The notes under the pieces: model-generated
Seen by the model: only the letters and a program-made list of their open reading frames with translations
Database searches by the model: none
Told to the model about the DNA's origin: nothing
Shown: positions 46,729 to 59,199 of the stretch, piece after piece
Layout: each line of letters opens with the position of its first letter
How positions within the stretch are numbered: the stretch's first letter is position 1
From: Alisma plantago-aquatica
Lineage: Eukaryota > Streptophyta > Magnoliopsida > Alismatales > Alismataceae
Length of the DNA: 64,000 nt
Assembly: GCA_963693085.1 (NCBI GenBank)
Contig: OY856413.1
Location: forward strand, 105,530,501-105,594,500
Reading direction: 5' to 3'
Made by a program: the position numbers and the translations under genes

Positions 46729-47123
46729 AGTTTTCCTTTTGTTTAGTAGGATATGTAATAGCTTTCTGATATAGTATGAATTATGTAGGCTTGTTGGAAG
46801 TCAAGGGACAGCATGTAAAAGCACTTTTTGATTTTGGTTCTACTAATACTTTTATTTCGAGATATCTGAAAACTATGCTTTATTTGGATATCAAGGATTT
46901 AGGGTATGTTTCGGATGTCACAACTCTAAGTGGTCGTATCTATACATCTCTTTTGAAAACCCCTGTCTTGCCAGTTAAGTATTTGAACCATGAGCTTCCC
47001 ACTAACTTCATCCTTCTCAATATGAATGATTTGTATGTGATCATCGGTATGGATTGGCTTTCCACCTATAGAGCCCAAATTGATTGTTGGGAAAAGAAGA
47101 TTCTTATTAGAAAAACCGGCCAT
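46632..47123 (+). repeat. 492-bp direct duplication flanking the CACTA, left copy
   Basis: Matches 59647-60138 over 492 bases with no gaps and 17 substitutions counted by eye (about 3.5%). It covers the gag end, the linker and the protease. It lies directly against the truncated left end of the CACTA. Confidence 0.93.
46776..47123 (+). pseudogene. Chromovirus protease, left duplicate, truncated
   Basis: Retroviral-type aspartic protease with FDFGSTNTF in place of the usual Asp-Ser-Gly-Ala, and IIGMDWL downstream. It is cut at 47123, where CACTA sequence starts. A second copy occurs at 59791. Confidence 0.8.
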
Positions 47124-47329
47124 ATTTAGGGACTTTTGTGAGGGATCAAATTGCCATGACAAAAAGGGACTATTTTTTAGGGATACTCCCTCAATGATGG
47201 GATAATGTCCCTCAACCATTTTTCTAATGTACCAATACATTTCGTATGATGGATGATCCCTCAAAAATAGAGCATTGATTTTTTTAACCCTCACAATTAC
47301 TATTCAGGGAACGGTGCATCATTTCCCTC

Positions 47330-48060
47330 TTAACTTAATCCAAATTTTCACTCATTTCCGCGCTAAAGCCTAATCTTCCCCCGCCAGTTTCTTTCTGTTT
47401 TAGTCGTGCGGCTGTTCCCCTCCATCCGCCTGGCCGTCGAAATTGGTTCCCCTTCATCACCCTTGCTTCTCGCTAGCCAACATCGCTTCCTGTCAACCTT
47501 CTTGACGCATCGCTACCCTTCCCCTCCAGACGGGTGTCCCACACTAGCCAGGCGGCCATCTGAGTGACATCCAGACACTAGCCAGGCGGCCATCTCGCGC
47601 CGCTTCATCACCATCAGCTGGACATCCATCTCGTGCTGCTTCATCACCATCAGCTACACCAGCACTAACGCTCGCCTAATTTTAGTCAGGCGGTCGTCTT
47701 GTCTGCCCAAAACAACAATTTGGTCATAGCTAGGTGCCCGTTTCACATCTTCCATCAATAAATTTTCAACATTTCTGAGGGAGGGTCAATACGTATCTTC
47801 CCTTGCTGCTGACAGGTCTCCCCTTCACCGCTGTAGCCGTGGCCGTCGAGACAGTGGCTCTTGTGGCCGACAGCCTCTCCGCCTATTCTCTATCCTCTGT
47901 GGAGGCATCTCTTCATAATCTCCGTCAGTGTAGCGGCCAGTGAAGTGTGAGAAGACATCCATCCTATGATCGACATTGAGCCCTGATCGGGTCTCTAACA
48001 GGTACATCCGTTGATCGAGTCTCTAACAAGTACATCCTCTGATCGACCATTCTAGGATAT
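47330..48060. repeat. GC-rich block with short direct repeats inside the CACTA
   Basis: Much GC-richer than its surroundings. CACTAGCCAGGCGGCCATCT occurs at 47542 and 47576. A ~26-base GCTTCATCACCATCAGCT-ending unit occurs at about 47594 and 47631. GTCTCTAACA-GTACATCC units lie at about 47991 and 48021. It may be the element's 5' regulatory region or captured host exon sequence. No protein is recognised. Confidence 0.65.
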
Positions 48061-49100
48061 AATGTTGGATGGCTAACGATGTATGTAGCTTTCCATGATC
48101 TAAACCTAGCTAGTTCTTGATGAAATGAGGATGATAAAACTGGGGTGGTTCTCCTTTGATTGATATATTCTTTTTATGTCTATTATGATGTTTAATGTCA
48201 TTATTTTGGGATATGGAGATGTTTCCTCTTATCATCATAATCATTATTTGGGACTAGATATATTTTTCTGAGCACTGGAATACTATTATATTTGTTAAAA
48301 TGTAATTTCTATCATATAAACTTATAGGTATGTAACATGTCATTATTAATTAATGTATTAAAGAATATTGGCTTACACTTTATTAATTCTCACAAAACTT
48401 CTTTCATGACTCCATAAATTTCTTTGATATTTCCATACTATATCATGATGAAGAGCTCTCTAGGTGTAGGAAAGAAATGATCTCTTTTATATTGTGGGCT
48501 AGTTGCATATTTTGTTGTAGTGCTAATATTTTAGTTTTCCATCACCTTCCTTTCATTTTGATCTCAAAACCCGATTTGTCTTGTTTGAAATCAACATAGT
48601 CATCATCTTTGTTCTCCAATATTAGTGAGATACATCTTTTTGAAAACCATGTTAATTTGTCAACTCCAAACCCCATATGGAGGTAGAAGGAACATACATT
48701 TGGTTACATCTATAGTATAGCATCCTCATAATGATTTTCTATCATACAACTTTGTGTTTTGTCAATAAGAAAAGAATAATTTACTGATGTGATTGAGTAG
48801 ATATAGTATTTGATTGAATATTGTCTTTCTCGAATATGTACAATATCTATTAATTGTACAAACTCGAATTTATGTATAATACCTACCATGTAATCCAAGT
48901 CATACTTGATCAAATATTACTCATATATAATTGTTGAGGCTCAAGCTTGGTTCAAAGCAATACACATGTGTGAATGTATGTTTAATTTTTCTACTCCGTT
49001 CTATTCTATATGAACAAGTGTTCTCATGACACCCATATATATGGGTCAGAGCCAAAGTAATTGATAATGAATGTATTAATAATATTCCTAGTTTCTTTGA
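48061..49100. other. CACTA 5' region, AT-rich, nothing recognised
   Basis: Low-complexity AT-rich sequence with no open frame of interest and no repeat structure that I can see. Confidence 0.4.
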
Positions 49101-49104
49101 AGAC

Positions 49105-49260
49105 AGTATGAAGGAAATAAGCAATACCTCCTTTAAATCTATTATATGTATCCTTTACTATATCTGGTGGTATAGAAATAAGGTGATTTTTGAGGAATGG
49201 TTAGTCAATGTGAGTGTGCTATAGTCTATTATCCATAATGAGATAAAAGTGCTTCTTTAC
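49105..49260 (+). pseudogene. LINE-derived fragment (3' end of ORF2)
   Basis: Translation with one or two shifts gives the Tyr-Arg-Asn-Lys-Val-Ile-Phe-Glu type sequence found at the very end of plant LINE ORF2 proteins. The same phrase recurs at about 51105-51150 after the larger fragment, so two related LINE 3' ends are present. Confidence 0.5.
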
Positions 49261-49560
49261 TAAACGAGCCTTGTGTTCTTTTTTCTGTAATTGCTATGCT
49301 TGTGCTTATTTTCTAAAGATGAAGAAGGGTTCCATCTGATGTTACTAGTTTATTGATGTAGTGGTGATCAAGATGGTTGTATGTGTTCTACAATGTTGGA
49401 GTTTCCATACTAAGTTAAAAGTGCTTCTTTTCTAAGGGGGTTCTGTCTCCCTTTTTTGGAGTTTCCTACTTGTCCTTATGTTCAGAAGATGAAGTAGAGC
49501 TTCTATCTGGTGTTTTTTAGTCTATTGATCCAGTGATGATCAAGATGGTTGCTTGTAAAC
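49251..49560. repeat. Diverged ~170-bp tandem duplication
   Basis: A unit starting AAAAGTGCTTCTTT and ending GTGATCAAGATGGTTG occurs at about 49247-49378 and again at 49420-49553 with clear divergence. It is adjacent to the LINE fragment and may be LINE 3' untranslated sequence. Confidence 0.6.
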
Positions 49561-50084
49561 TGTTGTGCTGAAATGACCTTTCTTTTGAAGAGCAGTTCTA
49601 GAGGTGACCAAAGCATCATTCTGATTAAAAACCCTTACATTTAAACCCATTCCTATAAACACATTTCTTATTGGGTGAAAATTGTAGATTGCTTTGGTGG
49701 CTGCATTAACTTGCTTCTCAAGTGAGGCAAAGCTTGGGGAGTTACATTCTTCTCTTCTAACTCAGCATTGTTGGCTTTTCTTTTCCCATAGTCAATTTTC
49801 TTAGGAAAGATCTTATCAAACATGTATGATGTAATCACCAACATGGGATTATATTTTTATCTTCCTCCATGCCAACATGGTTTAGATAGTTGACTCTCAT
49901 GGAAATAATATTGTCATGGGGGTTCACTTGATTTTTCATGTATTTTCATTCTCATGTGGACACTCTATAGAGTATCAACAAGAGTTCTAGGATTCTTTTG
50001 TGGATACTTCACACATTTCATCTAAGTCTCATCCATCTTTTGAAGGGGAAGTGGTTAACCTTGTTACCCCTCCCAACTCTGTTG

Positions 50085-50215
50085 AGAAAAATAACTTAGA
50101 ACCTTCCTTTGAGTTTCTAAAAAGACAAATATACAAATGTTGTTTTAACAATAAAGGGAACAAGGAGTAACCCACATTACTAAGACAAATATACAAATGT
50201 TGTTTTAACAAATGT
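50085..50215. repeat. Short direct duplication
   Basis: AAGACAAATATACAAATGTT and the next ~10 bases occur at about 50122 and 50182. Confidence 0.75.
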
Positions 50216-50549
50216 TGTTTTCAAAGACTCCTTTTGTTGAATGCATGTCTGAAGCTTTCCATGGGCATGACAGACATTCTATTGATGCTAAGTGTGCACA
50301 AAGATGGTATGCTACTAACTTATAATGATACATATCATACAAGTGAACCAGAAGTTACCATCATTATTTCTACCCATGCTTTAGTGCTTCTATGCCCATC
50401 ATTTGATTTTTAAAGATACCAAACTTATTTACATATCATTTCAGTTTCCATTGGAGACTAGAACTTTGTAATTCTACTATGTCTACCAATCAAAATTTCT
50501 GGTCCTCTTCCTTTTCACTTCCTACTTCTATCTATGATGAAGTGGAAAT

Positions 50550-51260
50550 AACTATTATAAAATTCTTGTGGGGATAGTCTGAAGGCAAGAATGATATCCA
50601 TCTTATTAAGTGGGATGATGTAACCAAGGTAAAGGATGAAGGTGGTATGTCTATAAAAAAAGTTAAAGACATTTGTAAGGTTGCTATGATCTTAAATATC
50701 TGGATAGTAGCTTCAAAGAAAGGTAGTATATGGATCAAATTGATCCATGAGAAATACCTTCTTAAGGATTCTATCTAAAATATTGATATCTATGGTCAAC
50801 TTTCTTGGTATTTAATTCAGATGATCATACATCTGAATTTAAAATCCTATTACGAAAGATTGCTAGAAACAACATCTCAGTTATGAACAACCTAAAAAAA
50901 GAGGGTTTTTCTATACTTCTATATGTTAGCTGTGTAGAAGTTCTAATGAATTTATCATTCATTTATTCTTTAATTGCCATGTAGCTGATTTCATCGGGGT
51001 AAGGCTGTTGAGTGTAAACTCATTGATAGGAGTCCCCTGTCATCAAGGATATGTTGAGACATGTGAGCAAAAGTTCCTTTTATTAATGCATTTGTATTTT
51101 GTACTATATCTGGTGATATTGAAATAAAGTGATTTTTGAAGATTGGACTCATGATATAAATAATTTAAGGTATATTGTCTTGTCTAAGATCAGGTTGTTG
51201 TTGCCTAAGGGAGATGTTGGGTCTCTCTATTTGGGATGGATGGATCTGTGAACTATTATT
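50550..51260 (+). pseudogene. LINE ORF2 C-terminal fragment
   Basis: The frame from about 50560 gives Phe-Leu-Trp-Gly, then IHLIKWDDVTK, GGMSIKKVK and IWIKLIHEKYL. This is the typical region after the reverse transcriptase of plant non-LTR retrotransposons. Further on, a Cys-x2-Cys then NCHVADFI pattern of the zf-RVT zinc-binding domain is visible across frameshifts near 50930-50990. There is no RT or endonuclease part and several stops. It is a 5'-truncated, dead LINE copy in the same strand as the CACTA genes. Confidence 0.7.
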
Positions 51261-51928
51261 GATTAGGTGGGTACCTATGCTATTGCAGTTCTTGAAGGAT
51301 TTTTCTTATTCTTTTGAAGCTCAACTTTGGGGATGCATATGAAGAATGTTTAGTGATCAACAAAAGTTTCTTCTGCCTCTTTTTTTGCTTCTTGTATATT
51401 GATAGACTTCATGTATGTCTTCTCCCTTCCCTCCCCTTTTCTTTTTTTCCTTTTCATGTTGTATATTCGATCCCCTTTTGCTGCAATTGTTGCAAAAAAA
51501 TCAGTCCTTTTATACTACTGTTTCTTTGATTTTTTTCTATTTCCTCTTGTGTCTCTTATTCTAGCTTCTTTTCTTTTATTTTTTTGCAATTTCTCCTTCA
51601 TTTCCTGTTCCTGCTATTGCATCTAAATTTTTGTTACTTCTATGTCCCCTCTTATTGCTATTTCCTTGTTACTCATATCAGAAATTCAGATTCTTACTTG
51701 CATCTCCTGCTCGCACGTCTACTAGACTACTAGTACCACTTCTATTTGCAAGTTTTCTTCTACTTTTTCTTACTTATTCTTGCTCCTACATGACTACATC
51801 TCAAACAGCTGTTTCTGTTTGCATGTATTTGTTAAAGCTTCCTGATCTCTTCTTATATTTTCCTAACAGCTGTTTCCTAACATCTCAAACAGTTGTGCTT
51901 AACTTACTATATATTTTCCTTCATGTAG
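51261..51928. other. Pyrimidine-rich leader before the CACTA transposase
   Basis: T- and C-rich sequence at 51360-51800 (long CTTCTTTTC-like runs) gives open frames rich in Phe, Leu and Ser. These are compositional. It probably represents 5' untranslated sequence or an intron of the transposase gene. Confidence 0.4.
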
Positions 51929-54210
51929 ATGGATTTTCTAATAGATCGGAGTTGGATGTATATTGGGAACAGAGTGCGAAGTGATGTATTCAAGGCAGGG
52001 TTACGAAAGTTCATTGAGTTTGCTCTTATCCATCAGAGACCAACTAGACAGGGGAAATTAATATGTCCTTGCAAGGTATGTTTGAACAGATACCTTAAAA
52101 CAGAGGAGGAGGTATTCTCACATGTATTACAAAAAGGATTTGTGCATAACTATGATGTTTGGACGTTTCATGGGGAGGTGATTGGTAGGAGCAATCCTGT
52201 TGTGGCACCAAACATGCCTAGCACCGACAATATGCATCAGATGCTGGAGGATTTGTTTGGTATGGGTGACACAACAAATGACCACTCTACTGAAGCTACA
52301 GAGGAAAAATGAATAAGCGCAAGAGGCTTGGAGATCAAATTCAACCATTACCTCCTAGTTGGAATAAGATAAGCATCTTTTTTCAGCTACCTTATTGGAA
52401 GTATTTATCTGTTAGACACAATCTAGATGTGATGCACATAGAAAAGAATGTGTGCAAGAATATTTTAAACACATTATTGGGTGATTCTAAGAAAAGTAAA
52501 GACAACTTACAAGCGCGTCAAGATATGAGGAAAATGCGCATTCGAAGAGATTTATGGCCAGTAGATGCAGGTGACCTCTATTACTTGCCTCCAGCATCTT
52601 ACACCATGACTAATGTGCAGAAAGATAAGTTCCTGTCTGTGTTAGAAAAGTTGAAAGTTCCTGATGGCTATTCTTCTAACATATCTAGGTGTGTTAGCAA
52701 ATCTGATAGAAAACTTGTTGGGCTGAAAAGTCATGATTTCCATGTTCTTATGCATCAACTTCTACCTGTTGCCTTGAGACATTGCATAAGCTTAGATGTG
52801 TACAAGCCTATTGCTAAATTTGTGCTCATTTTTCAACAAGCTTTGCTCTAACATTATTGATGTGGAGGAATTCAAAGAATTGGAACAAGAAATTGTTGTC
52901 ACTCTTTGCCAGTTGGAGAGAATCTTCCCTCCTTCTTTCTTCACCATCATGATGCATTTGCCCATTCATTTAGCTTATGAAGCCAGGAAATCTAGATCTG
53001 TCCGAACTAGGTGGATGTACCCAATAGAGAGATACTTGAAGAAATTGAAGAAGTATGTAAGAAACAAAGTTAAACCGGCTGGTTGTATTGCTAGTGGCTA
53101 TTTAGCTGAAGAAAGTTTGACATTTTGTGCTAGGTACTTGCATAATTTTGAGACAAAACTGAACCGCACTCCTCATAATGTTGATGGATCTCCAATTAGA
53201 GTTGGAGTGTCAAGAAATTTCGACATCCACACTTTGGAACAAGCCCATCGTTATGTCCTTTTCAATAAAGAGGAATTGGATGTTTACAGAAGGTAAGATT
53301 TAATTACGTCCTAAAATTCTTGTTGATATTTGTATATTTGTTGTACATTAATTTAGACACTTCTTATAAAGCAGTGAACACATGTGTATTCTTCAAGATA
53401 TGGAACCCAACATTGCCCCACGGACCCTAGAAACAAAACATGCAAAGGAGTTTTCTAAGTGGTTGAAAGAGCATGTAAGTCTCAAACATAAATATTGTTG
53501 TCACTCTTAATGTTCAAGTTAGTGTAGATTACATTAATGTTTTACTTTTTTATGAAGGTAATGCAAATGCGAGAGATTAGGCCGAACAATATTAGCGATG
53601 ATTTGAGATGGTTATCCCAAGGCCCTTGTGCTGAGGGAATGTCTTATGAAGGATTTGCGGTCAATGGATATCGTTTCCGTTCAAAGCACATTGAAAGTAC
53701 ATGTACTACACAAAATAGTGGAGTGTATTTGTGTGCTGACACTTCAAGTTATTCAAGTGGTAGAGATCGAAATCCTATAAATGTTGAAGTCACGTACTAT
53801 GGCTACTTAGAGGAGGTTATTGAGCTAACTTATGGTCCAGGAATCAAAGTTCCGTTGTTCAGATGTTCTTGGTATGATGAAAGAACTTCTGACGGGTTGC
53901 GAATTGATGAATATGGGTTCACACAAATCAACACTTCAAGGATAAAAAAAAGGAGGAACCGTTTATCCTGGCTTCTCAAGCATTGCAATGCTTTTATGTG
54001 AAGGATCCTAATGCTGGTGATTGGTGCACAGTGCTAAAGCATCCTCCTAAAGATTATTCTGAAGTACCTCTTATTGAGAATTGTTTGATTGGTTTACAAT
54101 CTAAAGCTATTGATGGTGGTGTAACTAGTGATGTGTCTTGGACGAGGAGTGACACCGAGGGATCTTTTGTTGATAGAACTAAAAAAAAGAATGATGGGGC
54201 TAATGTTTAG
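51929..54210 (+). pseudogene. CACTA transposase (TnpD/tnp2-like), catalytic core deleted
   Basis: The Met at 51929 opens the transposase-associated N-terminal domain: SWMYIGNR, then CPCKVCLNR with a Cys-x-Cys-x2-Cys cluster. At about 52300 the gene jumps to the C-terminal part of tnp2 (IFFQLPYWKYLSVRHNLDVMHIEKNVC). The several hundred residues between, which normally hold the DDE catalytic core, are missing. DUF4218-type sequence follows (RWMYPIERYLKKLKKYV), with a one-base frameshift near 52820. Introns at 53293-53374 and 53475-53557 fit GT-AG rules and keep phase. The last exon (from 53558) is DUF4216-like (VEVTYYGYLEEVIEL, LFRCSWYD), with a shift in the A-run near 53946. Transposase would cut the element ends; this copy cannot. 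Confidence 0.88.
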
Positions 54211-54553
54211 TTCATTAATTTGTCTGTTTTCATCAAATTATTTTGTTTGCAAGTCTAGAATAATTTACTTGGGGAATATGTTCTATTGCATTTTTTGGCA
54301 AACTATTACTATATGGCATATTCTTTGCAATTTATTTAGTCTTGTTTCATATACCAGCAAGTAGGACATCATTATTCTTTTTTGGGATATGAAACCAAGG
54401 TACTCTACAAGTTATATGTTTTTCAAATGCTGAATATTCATATGTTGGTGTCTCATATTCTCCGCAATTTATTTGTTTTTCAAATGTAGCTACTACTTTT
54501 GTTACTGACATTTCTGCACTAATAATCTAATTTTTTTTCTTGTCAGTTGAAGG
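54211..54553. other. Spacer between the two CACTA genes
   Basis: About 340 T-rich bases; no gene. It likely contains the end of one transcript and the 5' untranslated part of the next. Confidence 0.5.
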
Positions 54554-56266
54554 ATGGCAGGAAGAAGAATCACTAGATCTAGTTGTAACAACACACCCAG
54601 TCAACCTATTGTTGTCCCTCCATCCACAATTGTAGAAAATTGTGAGGATGAACCTACTCTACTGTCCAACAATATTGAAAATGATGTAACCGTTGAAGAA
54701 AATGTTGAGGATGAACAGGAGACTAGTAAGTATGGACGTGGGCCTGCAAGTAAGCAAAGCCTACTTCCTAAGCAAGGGCAGCCACGTCACAAGGTCCAAT
54801 GGGATTATGAAGGAAATGCTATTGGGGAGAATGGTGCCAAATTGAATCATTATTGTCATATGCTAGCAAGGAAACCACACATATGGCATCTAGACTTGAA
54901 GTGGAATGAACAACCAGAACAAGCTTTTGCAGATAGAAAATAATTTATTGAGGTAATCTTTTTCATAAAAAGACCAACAAATTGTATGATTGTTATATCT
55001 AAAGTAATATTTTCTATGTTTTTGTAGAAATACTTCGATTTAGGCAGTCACCCTAATGCATGGAATCACATTGATGAACACATTAGCAAAGGGATATCAG
55101 TGTGGAGGGCACGTGTAAAGAAAGATTACTATGAAAAGTACAAGATTGAACCAGAATTGATGATGAAGAAAGTTGAGAAAAATGCTTCCATAGATATGGA
55201 CCAGTTTAAAAATCTTGTTAAAGAATGGGGAACCGAGAAGTCTAAGGTACAATGGTTTCATATAACTTGCATGTATACCTATCTACTTTTTCTAATTATA
55301 TGTTTCTTATGGTTTAGAAAATTTCCGAGATCAACAAGGCAAACAGAGCAAAAAAAGTGATGGATCATACCATAGGATCAAAGCCATGGAGTTGTTATCG
55401 GGCAGAAATGGTATTAATAATGCACACTTGTCTTTCTTAGTAGGAGTTGAACATATAACATGGACAATTATTATGTTATCTATCATGTGTAGGTCAGTGA
55501 AGATCAACCCGTTGTGCCTCTTAACAAATTTTTGGAAAAAGTTTACGACAAAAGCCCACAAGTGGTTAGAAAATGGATATTTGCTTTCCTATGATGTCTA
55601 CAAAGCTACATATGCTTAGATATCTCAATTTAAGCTTTCCTTTATGATGCTTTCTAATTACAGCTTGAAATCTCTCATATTATGGAAAATCAAGTAGCAA
55701 ACCAAGAAGAAATAGATCCTAGAAGTGTTGATAATCTAACATGTGATGCTTATTTGCAAGTTTTAAATCCTTCCAAAAAGGCTAGGATCCGAGGTGTTGG
55801 AATTGGGCACAAAGAGATAGGACATAGGGGAAAAGTTGCCTGTATAAGATATGAAATGCTTCTTGAGGAAAGCAATGCAAAGGATGTATGTTGGATTATA
55901 ACTAAACTTGAACTATTAGTTACAACTAGTCTATTAGATCGATGTTTGTAATTTGTTTTCTATTTCAGGATAAACTTAAGGAACTTGAAGAAACAGTAAA
56001 TGGATTGAAGAACTCTGTCTCCCAATTAATGACTTGGTATAATCAATCACAGGTAACTCAGATTCAGTTGTCTATGTCAATGTAATATATATTTTTTTTT
56101 GACATTGTTGATGTATTTGTTATAGGATGGCGGTATTAATGTTGATTGTGCAGCTGAATACCCCAATCAGAATACTACAGGTGTCTTACACATGCAAAGT
56201 GGCACAAATAGGTCGGATGTGGGTTCTTTTCACATATAAGACAATACAAGTAATGGTGCAGATGTA

Positions 56267-56470
56267 GGCATGTTTCCCAGGCAAAATAATTCAAGCGGGG
56301 ATGGCTTAGAAAGACTTTCTAGACAAAGCAATTCAAGCAATTCAAGGGAGACTAGAGTAGGCATGCTTTCCATACAAGGCAATTCAAGGGAGAATGGAGT
56401 AGGCAGGCTTTCCATACAAGGAAATTCAAGGGAGAATGGAGTAGGCAGGCTTTCCATACAAGGCAATGGA
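56267..56470 (+). repeat. 42-bp (14-residue) tandem repeat in TnpA-like exon 7
   Basis: Units at 56360-56401, 56402-56443 and a partial at 56444-56470 are nearly identical and encode GRLSIQGNSRENGV. More diverged units precede them from about 56267. Confidence 0.9.
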
Positions 56471-56691
56471 TGTCCACTAATCTTTCAGCCACAGGTACCT
56501 CATAACAGCTATAGATTATTTTCAATATTCATACACATAAGAATATTAACATGTACACTTTATTAAAGGCTGCAGTTGAAAGTTGGTGCCCTTCTTCTGG
56601 TAATAATCGACAAAGTCATCCTCAAATGCAGAACACACCAAGCACATCTTCATCGGTGTCTTTCACACCAAGAACTCAATGTTTAAATCAG

Positions 56692-58627
56692 GTATTCAAT
56701 ATGTGCTTGATTAAACTTCTAGGGTATCCATCCATATATCTTGTACTTATACCAAATCTGATATATAAAGCCAAATCAAATATATAAGGTAGGAATCTAC
56801 TTAATGGTTAATGCCCATGTGGTTCTATATTTCCAGACACTTTGGGTATCATGGTTATGTATGTAGTTATTGTTATCCTCTTTCATCTCAGTCTACTTAT
56901 CTATTGTTATCTCTATTAGATGAAATCCTCCAGTTATCTTAGGCAGTCAAAATCTTAAAGGTTTTTGTTCTTAATGACATGGAATGTATATCCAGACTTT
57001 AGTGATCTGAATGACATGATTTTAAAAAAACTGAAGGCTTTACATTTTTCATGTATATAAGATATATTTCAGTATTGTATATGTTTTTCCTACCTGTGAC
57101 ATATTTGAATTTGTCACAAGACATCCAGAGTTTCAGATTATAGTTTGTATTTTTTAAGTTTTTAGTTGTTTTGTGTGAATGGACTTTATAGAGTTCAAAT
57201 TTTATGTTTATGTTTTTATAGAGTTCTATTGTACAATTCATGTTTACAACCAGTGTTGGTTATGTCGTTTCCGATTAGTAGGGTATTAATACTTGAATTT
57301 GTCACTGACTTAAATCTGCATTCAAACTATGTGTCATTCTCTTTTTAGAATATGATATGTCATAGAAGATGATTTTGATTCTTTCTTAACATTTGTTGTC
57401 AAAATTGTTGGCAGTAAGGTACTAGGAGATCCCAGCTCTAAACTTTGCATACATTTGGTTGGCAGTAATCTTGCTTAGGAACAGAGTGATCTGCAGCAAG
57501 TGACTATAATTATAGGTGGGTCTATGTTTGAAGGAGCCAGTGTCGAGGCCATTGGTGGTGTGCTTGCCACATTCAATGGGTTGTAGGCTCTGTTGGTGCT
57601 GGTATTGATGAAGTAGGATTGGCTTAAGGAGCAATGTTGCAGCTAGATACTACCTATTGAAGGAGGGAGGTGTCGTGGAGGGGTCTGTTAGGTCAAGGAA
57701 GGTGGAGGGGTCTGTCGTGGAGGGTCTGTTAGCAAGAGCATTGGAGACGGAGAAGAACTAGAGAAGGAAGCATAGGCAAAGAGGGGATTTCCACTGAAGA
57801 TTGGTGGCATTGCAGATCTGCAGTGTGAGAGAGAGGTTTGCGCACTGGCTCGGTTGATGTCCAACACTGAGGATGGTCATTGCAGCAGCAAGCGCTGGCG
57901 ATACCACTTCATATAGAAGTGTTGGGTTGGGCTAGAGCATAGAGGGGATTAGCTTGTAATTGACTTCATATAGAAGCTGGTTTATGTAGGTATTATTAAC
58001 AGTGTGAACTTTGAAAGGATGCTGAAAATATAATTTTTTACAGCAAATGCGTTATGGTGTATCCTCTTTTTTACAGCAAAATATAATTTTTTACAGCAAA
58101 AGCCCTAGTTCTGGTAGTACACATGCAGCCTGCAAAGGGTTTGGTGTAGTGGACATAGTGGTATATCAGGCCATGATACTAACCAGTAAGTACCATCTGC
58201 TAAGGTTGAATTATACTGGAATTATCCAACTACTATTATGGTTTCACTACCTTTTATTGTGTTGGCCCTTTGTTTACCAAATGACCATCTCAATTTGTGA
58301 TTACACTGTGCTCCAACAAACCATTATGTCTTTAGCTCCACTAATTAACAGAAGATGATCAAGAAGACAAGTTCAGTAATAATCCTTTGTATCACGTGAG
58401 GATCGTCCTCTTTTTGTATCTATAGATGCATATCGCTGATGACAGCAACTAAGTACAGTCCACAGAGATATAGGCATATAACCCACTGAGTTTTTTTTAA
58501 TTATGTACTATTTACTAAGTTCAATCATAATTTTAGTTTACGGGTGCATGTTGCTGCTATGTTGGTTCACTTACATTTATCTCTACTTCACACTCACTCT
58601 GATTCCTTTTTGAATGTATATTGATAG
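56692..58627. other. Long eighth intron of the TnpA-like gene
   Basis: No coding signal that I can link to the gene. A GGAGGGGTCTGT phrase recurs at 57674-57730. A TTTTTTACAGCAAA phrase is duplicated near 58030-58100, and TTGACTTCATATAGAAG recurs around 57910-57975. Some of it may be an insertion. Confidence 0.4.
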
Positions 58628-59199
58628 GGTAGAATTACTTTTAATGATGTATTTCGACGGACAATGCACCTTGGAGTAGACCAAAACCGAAATATAAGGG
58701 TAAGTTGTTTGTTATACTATAATTTATGTATAAACTTTAAATTCTATTAATATAATGATTTGTCATTTATAGGAGAAGAATATTCAAGTACCTAACCGTA
58801 TGAGGCCTGGCATTGATGAAGAGCACCACACCATTTGAAGGAATATGGAGACATTATAGATCTTAAGAGTTTCTAGCATGATATGTTGATTGTCATCAAT
58901 CTCAAATTTTTGAACCATATGTACTCTTTATTTATATCAACGTTGAGCACACAATGTATGGATAATATTTTGCTTCAATAAAAAAATTTGGTTTGAGGTG
59001 ATTTAACATTTTTATGTGTCATTTTGGTGTTGAATCTTCTTATGATGTCATGTGAATTAGTATAAAATTTTGCTTGAGGTTATGTATACAAAGTTTTCAT
59101 TTAAAATTTGATATTCACTATAGTAACAATTAATTATCATTTAATAAATCATTCAATAATCAATAACAAAATCATTTACAGTAGTCCCTCATAAATATA

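Larger units (their letters stand above)
54554..58838 (+). pseudogene. TnpA-like (Ptta/En/Spm) protein gene, ten exons, two stops
   Basis: Exons inferred from GT-AG signals: 54554-54952, 55028-55246, 55318-55410, 55493-55561, 55664-55885, 55969-56052, 56126-56494, 56569-56691, 58628-58699 and 58773-58838. Each is a multiple of three, so every intron is phase 0. The N-terminus is acidic (MAGRRITRSS start). Middle exons resemble the plant Ptta/En/Spm transposase family (KISEINKANRAKK). Exon 6 is a short coiled coil (KLKELEETVNGLK). Exon 7 holds a 14-residue tandem repeat. TnpA-type proteins bind subterminal repeats of CACTA elements. Two in-frame stops, TAA at 54941 and 56237, are each one step from CAA; otherwise the frame is whole. 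The exon 4 donor and the long eighth intron are the weakest parts of the model. Confidence 0.75.

Noticed and set aside
47124..47300. A left CACTA terminus
   Set aside because: No CACTA or CACTAGTAAAAATTGGGC-like sequence was found; only subterminal-like words are present.
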